Source: Chloroflexota bacterium (lineage in GTDB: Bacteria > Chloroflexota > Anaerolineae > Anaerolineales > Villigracilaceae). From it: a stretch of 45,869 bases of DNA. Shown here one piece after another: positions 1-8,285 of this stretch (its first letter is position 1; the number at the start of each line of letters is the position of its first letter). The notes beneath the pieces were generated by a model. The model was given only the letters and a program-made list of their open reading frames with translations. It did not search any database and was not told the DNA's origin. The position numbers and the translations under genes are program-made. The DNA lies in NCBI GenBank assembly GCA_024434165.1, contig QMIW01000028.1, positions 1-45,869 on the forward strand, written 5' to 3'.

Positions 1-15
1 TCTGGGATGACTTCC

Positions 16-36
16 CCCTCTCCCGATGGGAGAGGG
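16..36. repeat. GC-rich palindrome, copy 1
   Basis: A perfect 9-bp inverted repeat (CCCTCTCCC, 3-bp loop, GGGAGAGGG) lies in the non-coding left end of the window. A second copy with a 10-bp arm lies at 42404-42426. Short dispersed palindromes of this composition are common in intergenic DNA of many bacteria; they can act as hairpin terminators or REP-like elements. There is no T-run, so a terminator role is unproven. Confidence 0.55.
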
Positions 37-94
37 CAGGGTGAGGGCTTTGGGCGGGGAACCTAGAAAATCTATTGGAAGGTGGCAACTTGAG

Positions 95-517
95 TTAAAG
101 TTTCTGGTGCAGGGCAAGCAGTTTATACGCTCCGGTCCATGGCTTGCCCAGCCGGTGATTGTCCGAGACGACGACTTTGCTAAATCGCAGGGCAATCTGC
201 GGCAGAAGCGGCGCAATCGCCGCCCAATCGTCCGCCAGTACGGCGTCTTTCAGTTTTGACGCAGTCTGCCCTGCCCACAACCACTCCATGCGGAATTTAT
301 CCGCCTTCACCCAGTAATCGCGCTTCTCCCATGCCGCCACCGAAGCGTCAATTCCTTCTGCAATGGTTTGCAGCGCCAGCGCGATGAACGCCGCCTGGTC
401 CCTGGCTTCGGGCGTCACATTTTTTTGCTTTGCCAGCTCGCGGATGCACAACACAATGGATTTCGAAAGACGGGTTCGCTCTTTTCCAACAGAATCGGGG
501 TTGATCAAACGGCTCAC
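95..517 (-). CDS. Hypothetical helical protein
   Basis: The gene encodes 140 residues starting at GTG 517, chosen because a GGAGA ribosome-binding site sits about 9 nt upstream on the minus strand. The protein is soluble and predicted almost entirely helical, with no signal peptide, membrane segment or recognisable catalytic motif. It contains a run of charged and aromatic residues (around WEKRDYWVKADKFRMEW) that suggests a helical bundle. I do not recognise the family. It diverges from the polyprenyl synthetase gene across a 111-bp gap containing A/T-rich -10-like sequences (TATATT on the minus strand at 535-540, TAAAAT on the plus strand at 576-581), so both genes may be expressed from this gap; neither has a convincing -35. 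It is a plausible real gene because the reading frame is clean and has a ribosome-binding site. Confidence 0.7.
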   Translation of the reverse strand: MSRLINPDSVGKERTRLSKSIVLCIRELAKQKNVTPEARDQAAFIALALQTIAEGIDASVAAWEKRDYWVKADKFRMEWLWAGQTASKLKDAVLADDWAAIAPLLPQIALRFSKVVVSDNHRLGKPWTGAYKLLALHQKL

Positions 518-628
518 GAAGAATCTCCAATGACAATATAAAGTACAGACGCGCGATTATACCGCCAGATGCGATAAAATATCCTTCGCAAGCGACCTCA
601 GCCCTCCCCCATTCACTGGAAAACAACC

Positions 629-1666
629 ATGACCATTCAACAATCCATGCTCGAAGCAATCGAAGAAGAATTGAAACGACAGGTGGCGCGTCTCGACCAG
701 CCGCGCGTTCGACCCTTTCACGAGATGCTGACCTATCACATGGGATGGACGGGCGAAGACGCCGGTCCTAATGCAACGGGAAAACGCATTCGCCCGCTGT
801 TGACCTTGCTTGTGACTGCTTCTTGTTTTAGTGATGGGGTTGGTTTGAAGAATGATAATAAGGGTAATTGGCTACACGCAGTTTCAGCCGCCGCTGCCAT
901 CGAACTCATCCACAACTTTTCCCTTGCTCACGACGACATTCAAGACAACTCCACGCTTCGCCGGGGACGCAAGACCCTCTGGGTCAAATGGGGCTCGCCC
1001 ATGGCGATCAACGTTGGGGATGCATTGTTTGTCATTGCCAATCAAGCCATCCTGGATTTGTCAAAACACTACCCGGCGGATGTCGTCGTGCGTGCGGCGA
1101 CCGTGCTGAATGACAGCTGCCTCGACCTCACGCGAGGTCAATATCTTGATATGTCATACGAAGAGCGCGCCGACCTTACAATGGATGATTACTGGCCCAT
1201 GATTGGCGGGAAGACCTCCTCCCTGCTCTCTGCCTGCACTCAAATCGGTGCAATTCTTGGCTACGCGCAGGAGACGCAAATTGAGGCATTCCGGCTTTTT
1301 GGCTACCATCTAGGGCTGGCTTTTCAAGTGCAGGACGATATTCTCGGTATTTGGGGAGATGAAGGCGTGACGGGCAAATCCGCCGCGAGCGACCTGGTGG
1401 AGGGAAAAAATTCCCTCCCGGTGTTGTTTGCGCTTGAAAAGAATGGCGAGTTTGCCGAGCGCTGGCGCAGGGGTCCCATTTCGCTGGAGGAAGTGAGTCG
1501 CGCCGCCGCCATGCTCGAAGCGGAAGGCGGCAAGGCGTTTGCCGAAAAAATATCGGCGGAGGAGACTCAAAAAGCGCTTCGCTGCCTGCAAGAAGCCAAC
1601 CCGCAGGGCGAGGCGGGGCGGGTCATCCTCCAGCTGGCGAACATGCTCCTTAAGCGGAATCAGTGA
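629..1666 (+). CDS. Polyprenyl synthetase (short-chain isoprenyl diphosphate synthase)
   Basis: This 345-residue protein has the hallmarks of the all-trans polyprenyl synthetase family, which condenses isopentenyl diphosphate with an allylic diphosphate. The GKRIRP substrate-binding motif is at residues 51-56. The first Asp-rich motif, DDIQD, is at 102-106, followed by RRG at 111-113. The second Asp-rich region, DDILG, is at 236-240 with a further Asp at 244. A Phe sits five residues before the first Asp motif, a position where aromatic residues limit chain length in short-chain synthases, so a C15-C20 product is a reasonable guess. The length is typical of the family. Lys-Asn-Ser-Leu-Pro near residue 260 matches the conserved C-terminal Lys-x-x-Leu-Pro segment. 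The ribosome-binding site is weak (GGAAA), so the start is moderately certain. Confidence 0.9.
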   Translation: MTIQQSMLEAIEEELKRQVARLDQPRVRPFHEMLTYHMGWTGEDAGPNATGKRIRPLLTLLVTASCFSDGVGLKNDNKGNWLHAVSAAAAIELIHNFSLAHDDIQDNSTLRRGRKTLWVKWGSPMAINVGDALFVIANQAILDLSKHYPADVVVRAATVLNDSCLDLTRGQYLDMSYEERADLTMDDYWPMIGGKTSSLLSACTQIGAILGYAQETQIEAFRLFGYHLGLAFQVQDDILGIWGDEGVTGKSAASDLVEGKNSLPVLFALEKNGEFAERWRRGPISLEEVSRAAAMLEAEGGKAFAEKISAEETQKALRCLQEANPQGEAGRVILQLANMLLKRNQ

Positions 1667-1708
1667 CCGGGTCCGGTTTGAGGCGGGGGTTTCATCCAAC
1701 ATGCGGGC

Positions 1709-1738
1709 TTGACATGCGTTTTCCGCGTGGCGTATAAT
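1709..1738 (+). promoter_or_regulatory. Promoter of the tRNA-Gly gene
   Basis: A consensus -35 box TTGACA (1709-1714) and a consensus -10 box TATAAT (1733-1738) are separated by 18 bp. The -10 box ends 15 bp before the tRNA, so transcription would start a few bases upstream of it. This is the strongest housekeeping-sigma promoter in the window and is what one expects for a stable RNA gene. Confidence 0.85.
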
Positions 1739-1753
1739 CCGGCTCGTTGTCAT

Positions 1754-1825
1754 GCGGGTGTAGTTCAGTGGTAGAACGCTTGCTTCCCAAGCAAGATATC
1801 GTGGGTTCGAGTCCCATCACCCGCT
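1754..1825 (+). tRNA. tRNA-Gly (anticodon CCC)
   Basis: The sequence folds as a cloverleaf. The acceptor arms are GCGGGTG (1754-1760) and CACCCGC (1818-1824), with discriminator T1825. The D arm contains TAGTTCAGTGGTAGAA. The anticodon stem CTTGC/GCAAG encloses loop TTCCCAA, giving anticodon CCC, which reads GGG glycine codons. The T arm is GTGGG TTCGAGT CCCAT. CCA is not encoded directly after the discriminator, so it would be added post-transcriptionally. The gene has its own promoter and terminator. Confidence 0.95.
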
Positions 1826-1830
1826 CACCA

Positions 1831-1858
1831 AGCCGAGGAACCGCCTGCCTCGGCTTTT
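1831..1858 (+). terminator. Rho-independent terminator after tRNA-Gly
   Basis: An 8-bp perfect stem (AGCCGAGG 1831-1838 with CCTCGGCT 1848-1855) and a 9-nt loop are followed by a short T-run. It begins six bases after the tRNA and separates it from the sensor operon. Confidence 0.8.
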
Positions 1859-1875
1859 CGTTATGCTATACTTAT

Positions 1876-1895
1876 TTGTAAGGTATTGTAAGGTA
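1876..1895 (+). repeat. Perfect 10-bp tandem direct repeat upstream of the sensor operon
   Basis: TTGTAAGGTA occurs twice head to tail at 1876-1885 and 1886-1895, inside the 97-bp gap between the tRNA terminator and the first response regulator gene. A head-to-tail pair with one-turn spacing resembles a binding site for a DNA-binding response regulator dimer. TTGTAA within each copy could also serve as a -35 element, but I cannot assign a convincing -10 box. Confidence 0.55.
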
Positions 1896-1955
1896 GCTGT
1901 TATGTATACGCCTCTGTCATAAAGTAAAATTCAGTCTGGAGTTCGCAAAGACACA

Positions 1956-2348
1956 ATGACACAATTTGACAAAGGTACCATCCTGTACGTGGAGGATAAT
2001 CCCGATAACAGAAACCTGATCCGCAGAGTGTTGAACGCGGAGGGATATTCGGTTGTGGAGGCGGCAAACGCCAGCCAAGCCATTGAAAAGCTTGCGAGCG
2101 AAACGGTGCATCTGATCCTGATGGACATCAACATGCCGGATGTGGACGGGTACACCCTTACCGCCAGGATCAAACAAATGGAGCAGTTCGCCGGCATCCC
2201 GATCATTGCCGTCACCGCAAATGTGATGAGGGGCGACCGTGAAAAGTCGCTGGAGGCAGGCTGCGATGGCTACATCCAAAAGCCGATAGATATTGATACT
2301 CTTGCGCAGCAGATCGAGCGCTTCATGCCGAGGAGCACAAATGTCTGA
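1956..2348 (+). CDS. Single-domain response regulator (CheY/DivK-like)
   Basis: The 130-residue protein consists of a receiver domain only. The acidic pair E13-D14, the phospho-acceptor D57 (in LILMDINMPDVDG), the Thr of the AVTAN segment and K109 (in IQKP) are all present, so it should be phosphorylated by a histidine kinase. With no DNA-binding or enzymatic output, it probably acts by protein-protein contact or as a phosphorelay intermediate, as CheY, DivK and Spo0F do. It is the first gene of the long sensor array and overlaps the next receiver gene by 8 bp. The likely partner is the hybrid kinase at the distal end of the array (24221-27544). The start is ATG 1956; a GGAG lies upstream at suboptimal distance. 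Confidence 0.9.
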   Translation: MTQFDKGTILYVEDNPDNRNLIRRVLNAEGYSVVEAANASQAIEKLASETVHLILMDINMPDVDGYTLTARIKQMEQFAGIPIIAVTANVMRGDREKSLEAGCDGYIQKPIDIDTLAQQIERFMPRSTNV

Positions 2349-2799
2349 CCAAAACCAATCCCCTGCTGTTTCCGACACCCAGCCCATTCGCAAGCCGAAC
2401 ATTCCCAAGGATGCCGCGGTGCTGGTGGTGGAGGATAATGTTTCCAATTTTGTGCTGATCGCGCGCATGCTTGGCTATCTGGGAATCCACTGTGAATGGA
2501 AGACCTCGGGGTATGAAGTGGTGGAATATGCCGATACGCTCCCGCGCCTGGACCTGATTCTGATGGACATCCGCCTGCCCTACGAAGACGGGTACGGCGC
2601 GCTGAAGAAGATACGCGCTTCGGAGCGGTTTAAGTCCGTGCCGATTGTGGCGGTGACGGCGGAAGCCAGCCTCGAGCAGATGAAGAAAGCGCAAGAATCA
2701 GGGTTCGACGGTTTTCTGGGCAAGCCGCTCGACCCGGACCGTTTCCCGGACCAAATCCGCCGCATTCTGAATGGAGAACCGGTTTGGGAGTTCAATTAA
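2341..2799 (+). CDS. Single-domain response regulator, second copy
   Basis: ATG 2341 is chosen because AGGAG (2331-2335) lies 5 nt upstream and the start overlaps the end of the preceding gene, implying translational coupling; a longer in-frame reading from 2293 lies inside that gene. The 152-residue protein has a ~24-residue polar N-terminal extension followed by a receiver domain with E31-D32, phospho-acceptor D76 (LILMDIRLP), Thr in AVTAE and K128 in LGKP. It has no output domain. It is clearly related to, but diverged from, its upstream neighbour, so the array starts with a tandem pair of CheY-like proteins. They may serve as alternative phosphate acceptors, for instance signal and sink, but this is inference. 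Confidence 0.9.
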   Translation: MSDQNQSPAVSDTQPIRKPNIPKDAAVLVVEDNVSNFVLIARMLGYLGIHCEWKTSGYEVVEYADTLPRLDLILMDIRLPYEDGYGALKKIRASERFKSVPIVAVTAEASLEQMKKAQESGFDGFLGKPLDPDRFPDQIRRILNGEPVWEFN

Positions 2800-2820
2800 T
2801 CCCTGCCATGATTTCCCCCA

Positions 2821-5800
2821 ATGACAACGAATCCGGCGCATCCCACTCATGAAGCAACGCAATCGAGATTTAAAGGTAGCCTGGCAGGAACGCTCGTAAG
2901 AACGCTCCTGATTTTCACGCTTATCCCCTTGCTCTTGATGGCTGGCGCCGCGTATTTTCGTACGCGGACCTTATTAAGAGAGCAGGCGGTCATTCAGAGC
3001 GAAAACCTGCTGACCAACCAGTTGAAGGTCATTGACCAGGAAATTGCCGCCAGGGAGGACAGCCTGGAGACGCAGATTTCCTCCGAGGAGGCGCGCGTCC
3101 TGATCGAAATCGCCCTGCACGCCAACCCGCAAAGCGAAGACTTCCGCGACATTCGCAGCCAATTCATTGCCAGCCTTCAAAACAGCGCGCCCGAGTTCAA
3201 CCAGTTCCTGCTCGTTGACACCGACGGAACCATAAAAGTTGCCAGCGCCGCAGAATGGCAGGGGGAGACCATTGATCTGGACCCCTTTAATCTCGACGAC
3301 CACCGCACCATCGCGCTGTACGGGCTCCCGCCGCTGTATGAAAACGAATTCATCCTGATCTCGGCAATTGATTATCAGACAACGCGCGGCTCCACGCTGG
3401 GGACGGTCATCGGCATTACCGAGAAAGCGGGAGTTCGGCAGCTGCTTCAACCTTTGAACGGGCTGGCGCCTTATGCAAGCACCTTCTTCATCCTTGCGGA
3501 CAACCGATTGATTGCAAGCGACCCCGCCACCGGGGAATTCAACCTTGTCAGTTCCACATCCGCCTCCCAGGATGAATTGATTGCGAACCTGGCAGAGATA
3601 ATGAACGAAGAAAATCAATCTTCACGAGCGCTGGACGTCCTCACGCCCGATGGAGAGCCCGCGCTGGCGCAGCTCAGATATTTTCCGGGAATGCAAAGCG
3701 GGGTTGTACTGGAAGTGAACGCCAATAACATTTACAGCCGGGTGAACAGCCTCGCGCCGTTTACGATCCTTCTCGCGCTGGTCACGCTTGCAGCAACGGG
3801 TCTGGTCCTGGCAGTGGGAGCCAGGCGGGTTGTAAAGCCGATTCAGGCGCTCTCGGATATTACGCGCAAATTTGCCGAGGGCGACTGGAGTCAGCGCGCA
3901 AAAGTGACCGGCAACGACGAGGTGGGGCTTTTGGCAAGTTCGTTCAACCAAATGGCAGACCAACTCAGCGAGCTTTATCAATCGCTCGAGAGAAAGGTGG
4001 ACGAACGCGCGCGTCAACTGCGGACCGCGGCAGAGGTGGCGCAAAGCATCACCACCATCCCCCACCTGGACGACATGCTGAATAAAACCGTGGAACTGCT
4101 TGCCCAGCAATTTGGGTATTATCAGGTGAGCATTTACATGGTGGATCGCGGCGGTAAATATGCCGAGTTCAAAGCCGGGCATGGTCCAGCCACAGTGGGA
4201 TTAAAGGAAAGAAAATACCGGCTCGAGGTGGGTTCCGCCTCGATCATCGGCTGGGTGGCGGCGAAAAACCAGGTGCGCGTCGCTTCGGACGTTTTAGAGG
4301 ATCCCCTTCATCTGAAGAACGAGTTCCTCCCCGAAACCCGCTCGGAAGCCAGCGTTCCAATCGCGCTTGGCGGTCTGGTGCTGGGTGTGCTGGACGTTCA
4401 AAGCACGTCTGCGGGTGAATTCAGCGCAGACTCCATCGTCATGCTTCAAACCCTGGCGAGTCAGATCGCGGCGGCGATTCAGACCGGCGGGTTGATCGAA
4501 ACCAGCCAGATTAATTTCCAGGAACTTGAACGCCTTTACCGTTCCAGCCGGCTCATCGCGGAAGCCAGGGGCGAATCGGAAATCCTGCGCGTTGCAGGGC
4601 AGATTCTCAGAAACGCGCCGTATCCGGTGATCCTGTTCCAGGTTCAAAACAACCTGCTCAGGGTGGTCGAAGCCGCCGACTCGACGCGCGACAGCGTCGG
4701 TCTCGACAGGCTGCCGGGGCAAATCCAGGTTCCCATCAACGACCTGGATAATTACCTCCTGCGCGAATCCGTCACCATCACGCTTTCAGATACGAACACG
4801 CCAAAATTGTTCAGGGAACTCATGAATACCCTGGATTTGATCAGCCTGGTGTGTCTGCCGGTCAGGGTGCGGGGCGCGCTTTCCGCGATCATCGTCATCG
4901 GCACCCGGCAGAGGAGTTTTTCGACAGCGTCCATCCAGCCTTACGCCAACCTCGCCGATCTGATGGCGATCTCCCTCGAGCGGGCAGAGGCTCTGGAGCA
5001 AACGGAGAGACACCTCCGCGAGGTGGAGGCGCTGGCGTCCGTCAACGAGTTGATTTCCTCGACGGCGGATATCCAAAGTTTCTTCCATGCCTTGTATGCA
5101 AAGATTCGCCAGATCATCGGCGAGTACAGCCTGATTGTTGCGCTTTACGACGAAAAGACAAACTCCATCAGCATCCCGTTCAATTACGAGAACGGGCGGG
5201 TCATTTCCATCGAACCGTTCCCGCTTGGAGAAGGGCTGACGTCCATTCTGATTCACACGCGCCAGCCGCTGATGCTGGTGGAGGATACGGAACGAAGAGC
5301 GGAAGAGCTCGGCGCCAAGGTGGTTGGCAAGCCCGCCAAATCCTGGATGGGCGCGCCCATGCTGGTTCAAAACAACCCGATCGGCGCGTTGATCATACAG
5401 GACCTGGAAAACGAGCATGCCTTCGATGAGGACGACTTGAAATTTTTCACGACCATCGCCGCACAGGTGGCGGGCGTGATTCACAACGTCCATTTGCTGG
5501 ATGAAAGCCAGCACAGGGCGCTTCAACTGGAGACGGCGGCGGAGATCGCGAAGGACATCAGCGGTTCGCTCAACCTCGATGAACTGCTCATCAAAGCGGT
5601 TGGACTGATTCGGGAACGCTTCAGCTTCTACCATGCGGCGGTCTTCCTGCTCGACCTGCCCGGCGAGTTCGCCGTCATCCGCGAAGCGACCGGCGAGGCG
5701 GGTTCCCAAATGAAGCGCGCGGGGTACAAGATCGGCGTCGGGTCGAAATCCATCGTCGGCTTCGTCAGTGGACGCGGCGAACCGCTCGTGGTCAACGACA

Positions 5801-6684
5801 CCAGCAAGGATGCCACTTATTATGCCAACCCCCTCCTGCCGGACACCCGTTCGGAAGCCGCAATTCCCCTGAGAGTGGGCGAGCGTATTTTGGGCGTGCT
5901 GGACGTGCAAAGCACCAAGCCGTTTGCGTTTTCCGAGGACAACCTCCGCAGTCTTCAAATCCTGGCAGACCAGCTTGCGGTGGCGGTGGCAAACACCGAG
6001 TTGTTCGCCGAAACTCAGGAGCATTTATCGCAGCATCGCCTTCTGCACCACATCACTTCCAGCGCCGCATCCGGTACGACCCTTGAAGAAGCTCTCGAAA
6101 GCGCGGTAAGCGGTTTGCAGGTCACGTTGGGCGGCGACCGGGTCGCCATTCTGCTGGCAGACCGGGAGAAAAAGGTCCTCCAGGCGAAAGCCTCCATCGG
6201 GTTCGCGGAGGATGTTTCCTCCGTCCAGGTGGAAATCGGGAAAGGGATTACGGGCTGGGTCGCGGCGCACAGACGTCCCTTGCGCGTCCGGGATGTCCAT
6301 GAAGACCCGCGTTATATTCCGGTAAGTGCAAACACCCGTTCGGAACTGGCAGTGCCGCTGGTTTATAGAAACGAACTCCTGGGCGTCTTGAATGTGGAAA
6401 GCGAGCAGGTGGACGCCTACTCCGACAACGACGAAGAGATGCTGGGGACGCTCGGCGGCAGTCTCGCAGCCATCATAGCGAATGCGCGCCTGCTGGAGCA
6501 AATCCGAACCCAGTCGGAACGCGAGCGCGTCATTTACGACGCCGCCAGCAAGATCCGCCGGTCAACGGATATTCAGTCCATCCTCATGACGACAGCCAGC
6601 GAATTGACCAGAATCACAGGCGCGCGCTACGCCAGGATACAACTCAACCCCAATCCTGATTCCAATGCGAAAGACGCAGAATAA
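2821..6684 (+). CDS. Membrane sensor: Cache-like domain, HAMP, five GAF domains
   Basis: This 1287-residue protein has a membrane helix at ~22-46, an extracytoplasmic Cache-like domain at ~50-310, a second helix at ~312-335 and a HAMP linker at ~333-388 (with NDEVGLLASSFNQMADQL). A coiled coil follows, then about five consecutive GAF domains (~400-565, 565-730, 735-900, 900-1065, 1070-1235). The first, fourth and fifth keep the TRSE[AL] core segment. It ends in the ~50-residue tail shared by all nine sensors of the array (from ERERVIYDAASKIRR onward). There is no histidine kinase, GGDEF, cyclase or methyl-accepting domain, so it must signal through partners. It is the largest member and the only one with more than one complete GAF. 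Its TAA stop overlaps the next ATG by one base. No clear ribosome-binding site precedes ATG 2821. Confidence 0.88.
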   Translation: MTTNPAHPTHEATQSRFKGSLAGTLVRTLLIFTLIPLLLMAGAAYFRTRTLLREQAVIQSENLLTNQLKVIDQEIAAREDSLETQISSEEARVLIEIALHANPQSEDFRDIRSQFIASLQNSAPEFNQFLLVDTDGTIKVASAAEWQGETIDLDPFNLDDHRTIALYGLPPLYENEFILISAIDYQTTRGSTLGTVIGITEKAGVRQLLQPLNGLAPYASTFFILADNRLIASDPATGEFNLVSSTSASQDELIANLAEIMNEENQSSRALDVLTPDGEPALAQLRYFPGMQSGVVLEVNANNIYSRVNSLAPFTILLALVTLAATGLVLAVGARRVVKPIQALSDITRKFAEGDWSQRAKVTGNDEVGLLASSFNQMADQLSELYQSLERKVDERARQLRTAAEVAQSITTIPHLDDMLNKTVELLAQQFGYYQVSIYMVDRGGKYAEFKAGHGPATVGLKERKYRLEVGSASIIGWVAAKNQVRVASDVLEDPLHLKNEFLPETRSEASVPIALGGLVLGVLDVQSTSAGEFSADSIVMLQTLASQIAAAIQTGGLIETSQINFQELERLYRSSRLIAEARGESEILRVAGQILRNAPYPVILFQVQNNLLRVVEAADSTRDSVGLDRLPGQIQVPINDLDNYLLRESVTITLSDTNTPKLFRELMNTLDLISLVCLPVRVRGALSAIIVIGTRQRSFSTASIQPYANLADLMAISLERAEALEQTERHLREVEALASVNELISSTADIQSFFHALYAKIRQIIGEYSLIVALYDEKTNSISIPFNYENGRVISIEPFPLGEGLTSILIHTRQPLMLVEDTERRAEELGAKVVGKPAKSWMGAPMLVQNNPIGALIIQDLENEHAFDEDDLKFFTTIAAQVAGVIHNVHLLDESQHRALQLETAAEIAKDISGSLNLDELLIKAVGLIRERFSFYHAAVFLLDLPGEFAVIREATGEAGSQMKRAGYKIGVGSKSIVGFVSGRGEPLVVNDTSKDATYYANPLLPDTRSEAAIPLRVGERILGVLDVQSTKPFAFSEDNLRSLQILADQLAVAVANTELFAETQEHLSQHRLLHHITSSAASGTTLEEALESAVSGLQVTLGGDRVAILLADREKKVLQAKASIGFAEDVSSVQVEIGKGITGWVAAHRRPLRVRDVHEDPRYIPVSANTRSELAVPLVYRNELLGVLNVESEQVDAYSDNDEEMLGTLGGSLAAIIANARLLEQIRTQSERERVIYDAASKIRRSTDIQSILMTTASELTRITGARYARIQLNPNPDSNAKDAE

Positions 6685-8285
6685 TGGATAGATTTTCACT
6701 TAACCGTCAAACCGCAAAGCCGGAAGAAGACGCCGCTCAACTATTCTCCCGACAGTTTTACAAAAGCTGGCGGGAAGGGCTGGCGCTTCCGCTGTTGATA
6801 GGCGTGTTGGTACTCGGCATCTTTGCGCTGATCCCCGCAGTGCGCGCTTCGGACAGCGTACTGGTTGACAGTATTTTCATCTCTGCCTACCTGCTCACTG
6901 CCGTGGTCACGGTGATCAAGTTTTCGTATTCCGTCCGTATGGGGGTGCTGATCCTGGGCATATACGTAATCGGTCTGGGTGAACTTATCACACACGGCAT
7001 CCTCGGCGACAGTCTGTTTTTCTTCCTCGCGCTGATCGTCTTCGCAACCATGATGCTTGCCCCGCGAGCCGGGATTGCGGCGGTCGTCTTGAACATCGTC
7101 ACGTTCATCGTCTTTGGGTGGCTGATTCAAACCGGGCAGGTGACGCTGCTCAACCCAAACGCCTCTCCTGCAAAAGTGGAAGATTGGATCAGCGCCAGCG
7201 CCGCCATGGCAATGTTCGGGACCGCGTTCATCCTGGGTTTTCAGCGGCTTGAAAGGGAGTTCACCGAAGCGCAAAAACAGATTGACGCCACGCTGAACAC
7301 CCTCAAGGAGGAACGCAACACACTCGAACAAAAAGTTCAGGAACGCACCGCCCAACTGAAAAAAATCAACGAGATCGGGCATGCAGTTACCTCCACCCTG
7401 GACCTCGAAGAGCTGTTCCCCCAAGCCGCACAACTGATCGAAACAAATTTTCAATGCTATTACACTGCGTTCTATCTGTTGGAGGGCGGCGGGAAATGGG
7501 CTGAACTAAAGTATGCCAGCGGCGACGCCGGAAAGGTGCTAAAGGATAACAAACACCGCGTGGATGCGGAGGGGAAAAGCACGGTTGCGAAAGCCATACA
7601 GACCAGAATGGGTCAAATCGCATCGGACGCCGCCCAAATCCGGCTCGACAACCCCCTCCTGCCTTACACGCGCTCCCAGCTGGTGCTCCCGCTTATCGTT
7701 GGCGATACCCTGCTCGGCGTGCTGGATATACACTCGACAAAGGAAAACCTCTTCCAGCCCCAGGATGTGGATGCCTACCAAAACATGGCGAACAACATCG
7801 CGGTTGTAATGGAAAATGCGCGGCTGTTCCAGGAAGCCAGGCAAAGCCTTTCCGAAATGCGTTCCGCCCAAAGGCAATATCTGCGGGATGCGTGGCATTC
7901 GCTGACCGCCGAACTGGACCTGGATTACGAGATCGGCGACAGCGAAGCGGTATTCGGCAACGAGATTCGAGTGCCGCTGGCGTTGAGGGACCAAATCATC
8001 GGGCAGATCCAGATGGCAAATGCAGCCGAATGGACAAGCGAGCAGAAGAACCTGATCGAAGCCATTGCCGCCCAGGCAACCCTGGCGCTGGAAAACGCCC
8101 GCCTTGTGGAGGAAAGTCAGACCACCGCGATGCAGGAAAGACTGACAAACGAAATCATCGCCAGAATTTGGGCGTCTCCAAACATGGACGGCATTTTACA
8201 AACAACCGTGCGCGAATTGGGCAGGTCGCTCGAAGCGACGGAAGTGGAGATCGAGGTATCCATGGAGGGCGGGAATGATCAATAA
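6684..8285 (+). CDS. Six-helix membrane GAF sensor 1
   Basis: The 533-residue protein has six predicted membrane helices (~35-52, 62-80, 86-106, 111-126, 129-150, 169-186) with very short loops, like other intramembrane sensory modules. A coiled coil (~190-228, ending in VQERTAQL) links them to a complete GAF domain (~230-382). After a ~45-residue spacer comes a shortened GAF-like segment containing only the final strands and helix (~428-478, ending in ALENARL), then the shared tail (~483-533). No catalytic output is present. It starts at the one-base overlap with the upstream gene and overlaps the next by 11 bp, so its translation is probably coupled. The ligand is unknown; GAF domains bind small molecules or mediate dimerisation. 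Confidence 0.85.
   Translation: MDRFSLNRQTAKPEEDAAQLFSRQFYKSWREGLALPLLIGVLVLGIFALIPAVRASDSVLVDSIFISAYLLTAVVTVIKFSYSVRMGVLILGIYVIGLGELITHGILGDSLFFFLALIVFATMMLAPRAGIAAVVLNIVTFIVFGWLIQTGQVTLLNPNASPAKVEDWISASAAMAMFGTAFILGFQRLEREFTEAQKQIDATLNTLKEERNTLEQKVQERTAQLKKINEIGHAVTSTLDLEELFPQAAQLIETNFQCYYTAFYLLEGGGKWAELKYASGDAGKVLKDNKHRVDAEGKSTVAKAIQTRMGQIASDAAQIRLDNPLLPYTRSQLVLPLIVGDTLLGVLDIHSTKENLFQPQDVDAYQNMANNIAVVMENARLFQEARQSLSEMRSAQRQYLRDAWHSLTAELDLDYEIGDSEAVFGNEIRVPLALRDQIIGQIQMANAAEWTSEQKNLIEAIAAQATLALENARLVEESQTTAMQERLTNEIIARIWASPNMDGILQTTVRELGRSLEATEVEIEVSMEGGNDQ

Noticed and set aside
1754-1825. tRNA-Gly as an attachment site for an integrated element containing the sensor array
   Set aside because: There is no integrase, no direct repeat of the tRNA 3' end in the window, and the codon style of the array matches its surroundings.
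4786-6024. A 412-codon antisense frame inside the 1287-residue sensor (similar ones at 10586-11824 and 21662-23029)
   Set aside because: The three antisense frames lie opposite homologous GAF coding DNA, so their length and mutual similarity follow from codon bias and paralogy. No ribosome-binding sites or domains are seen.
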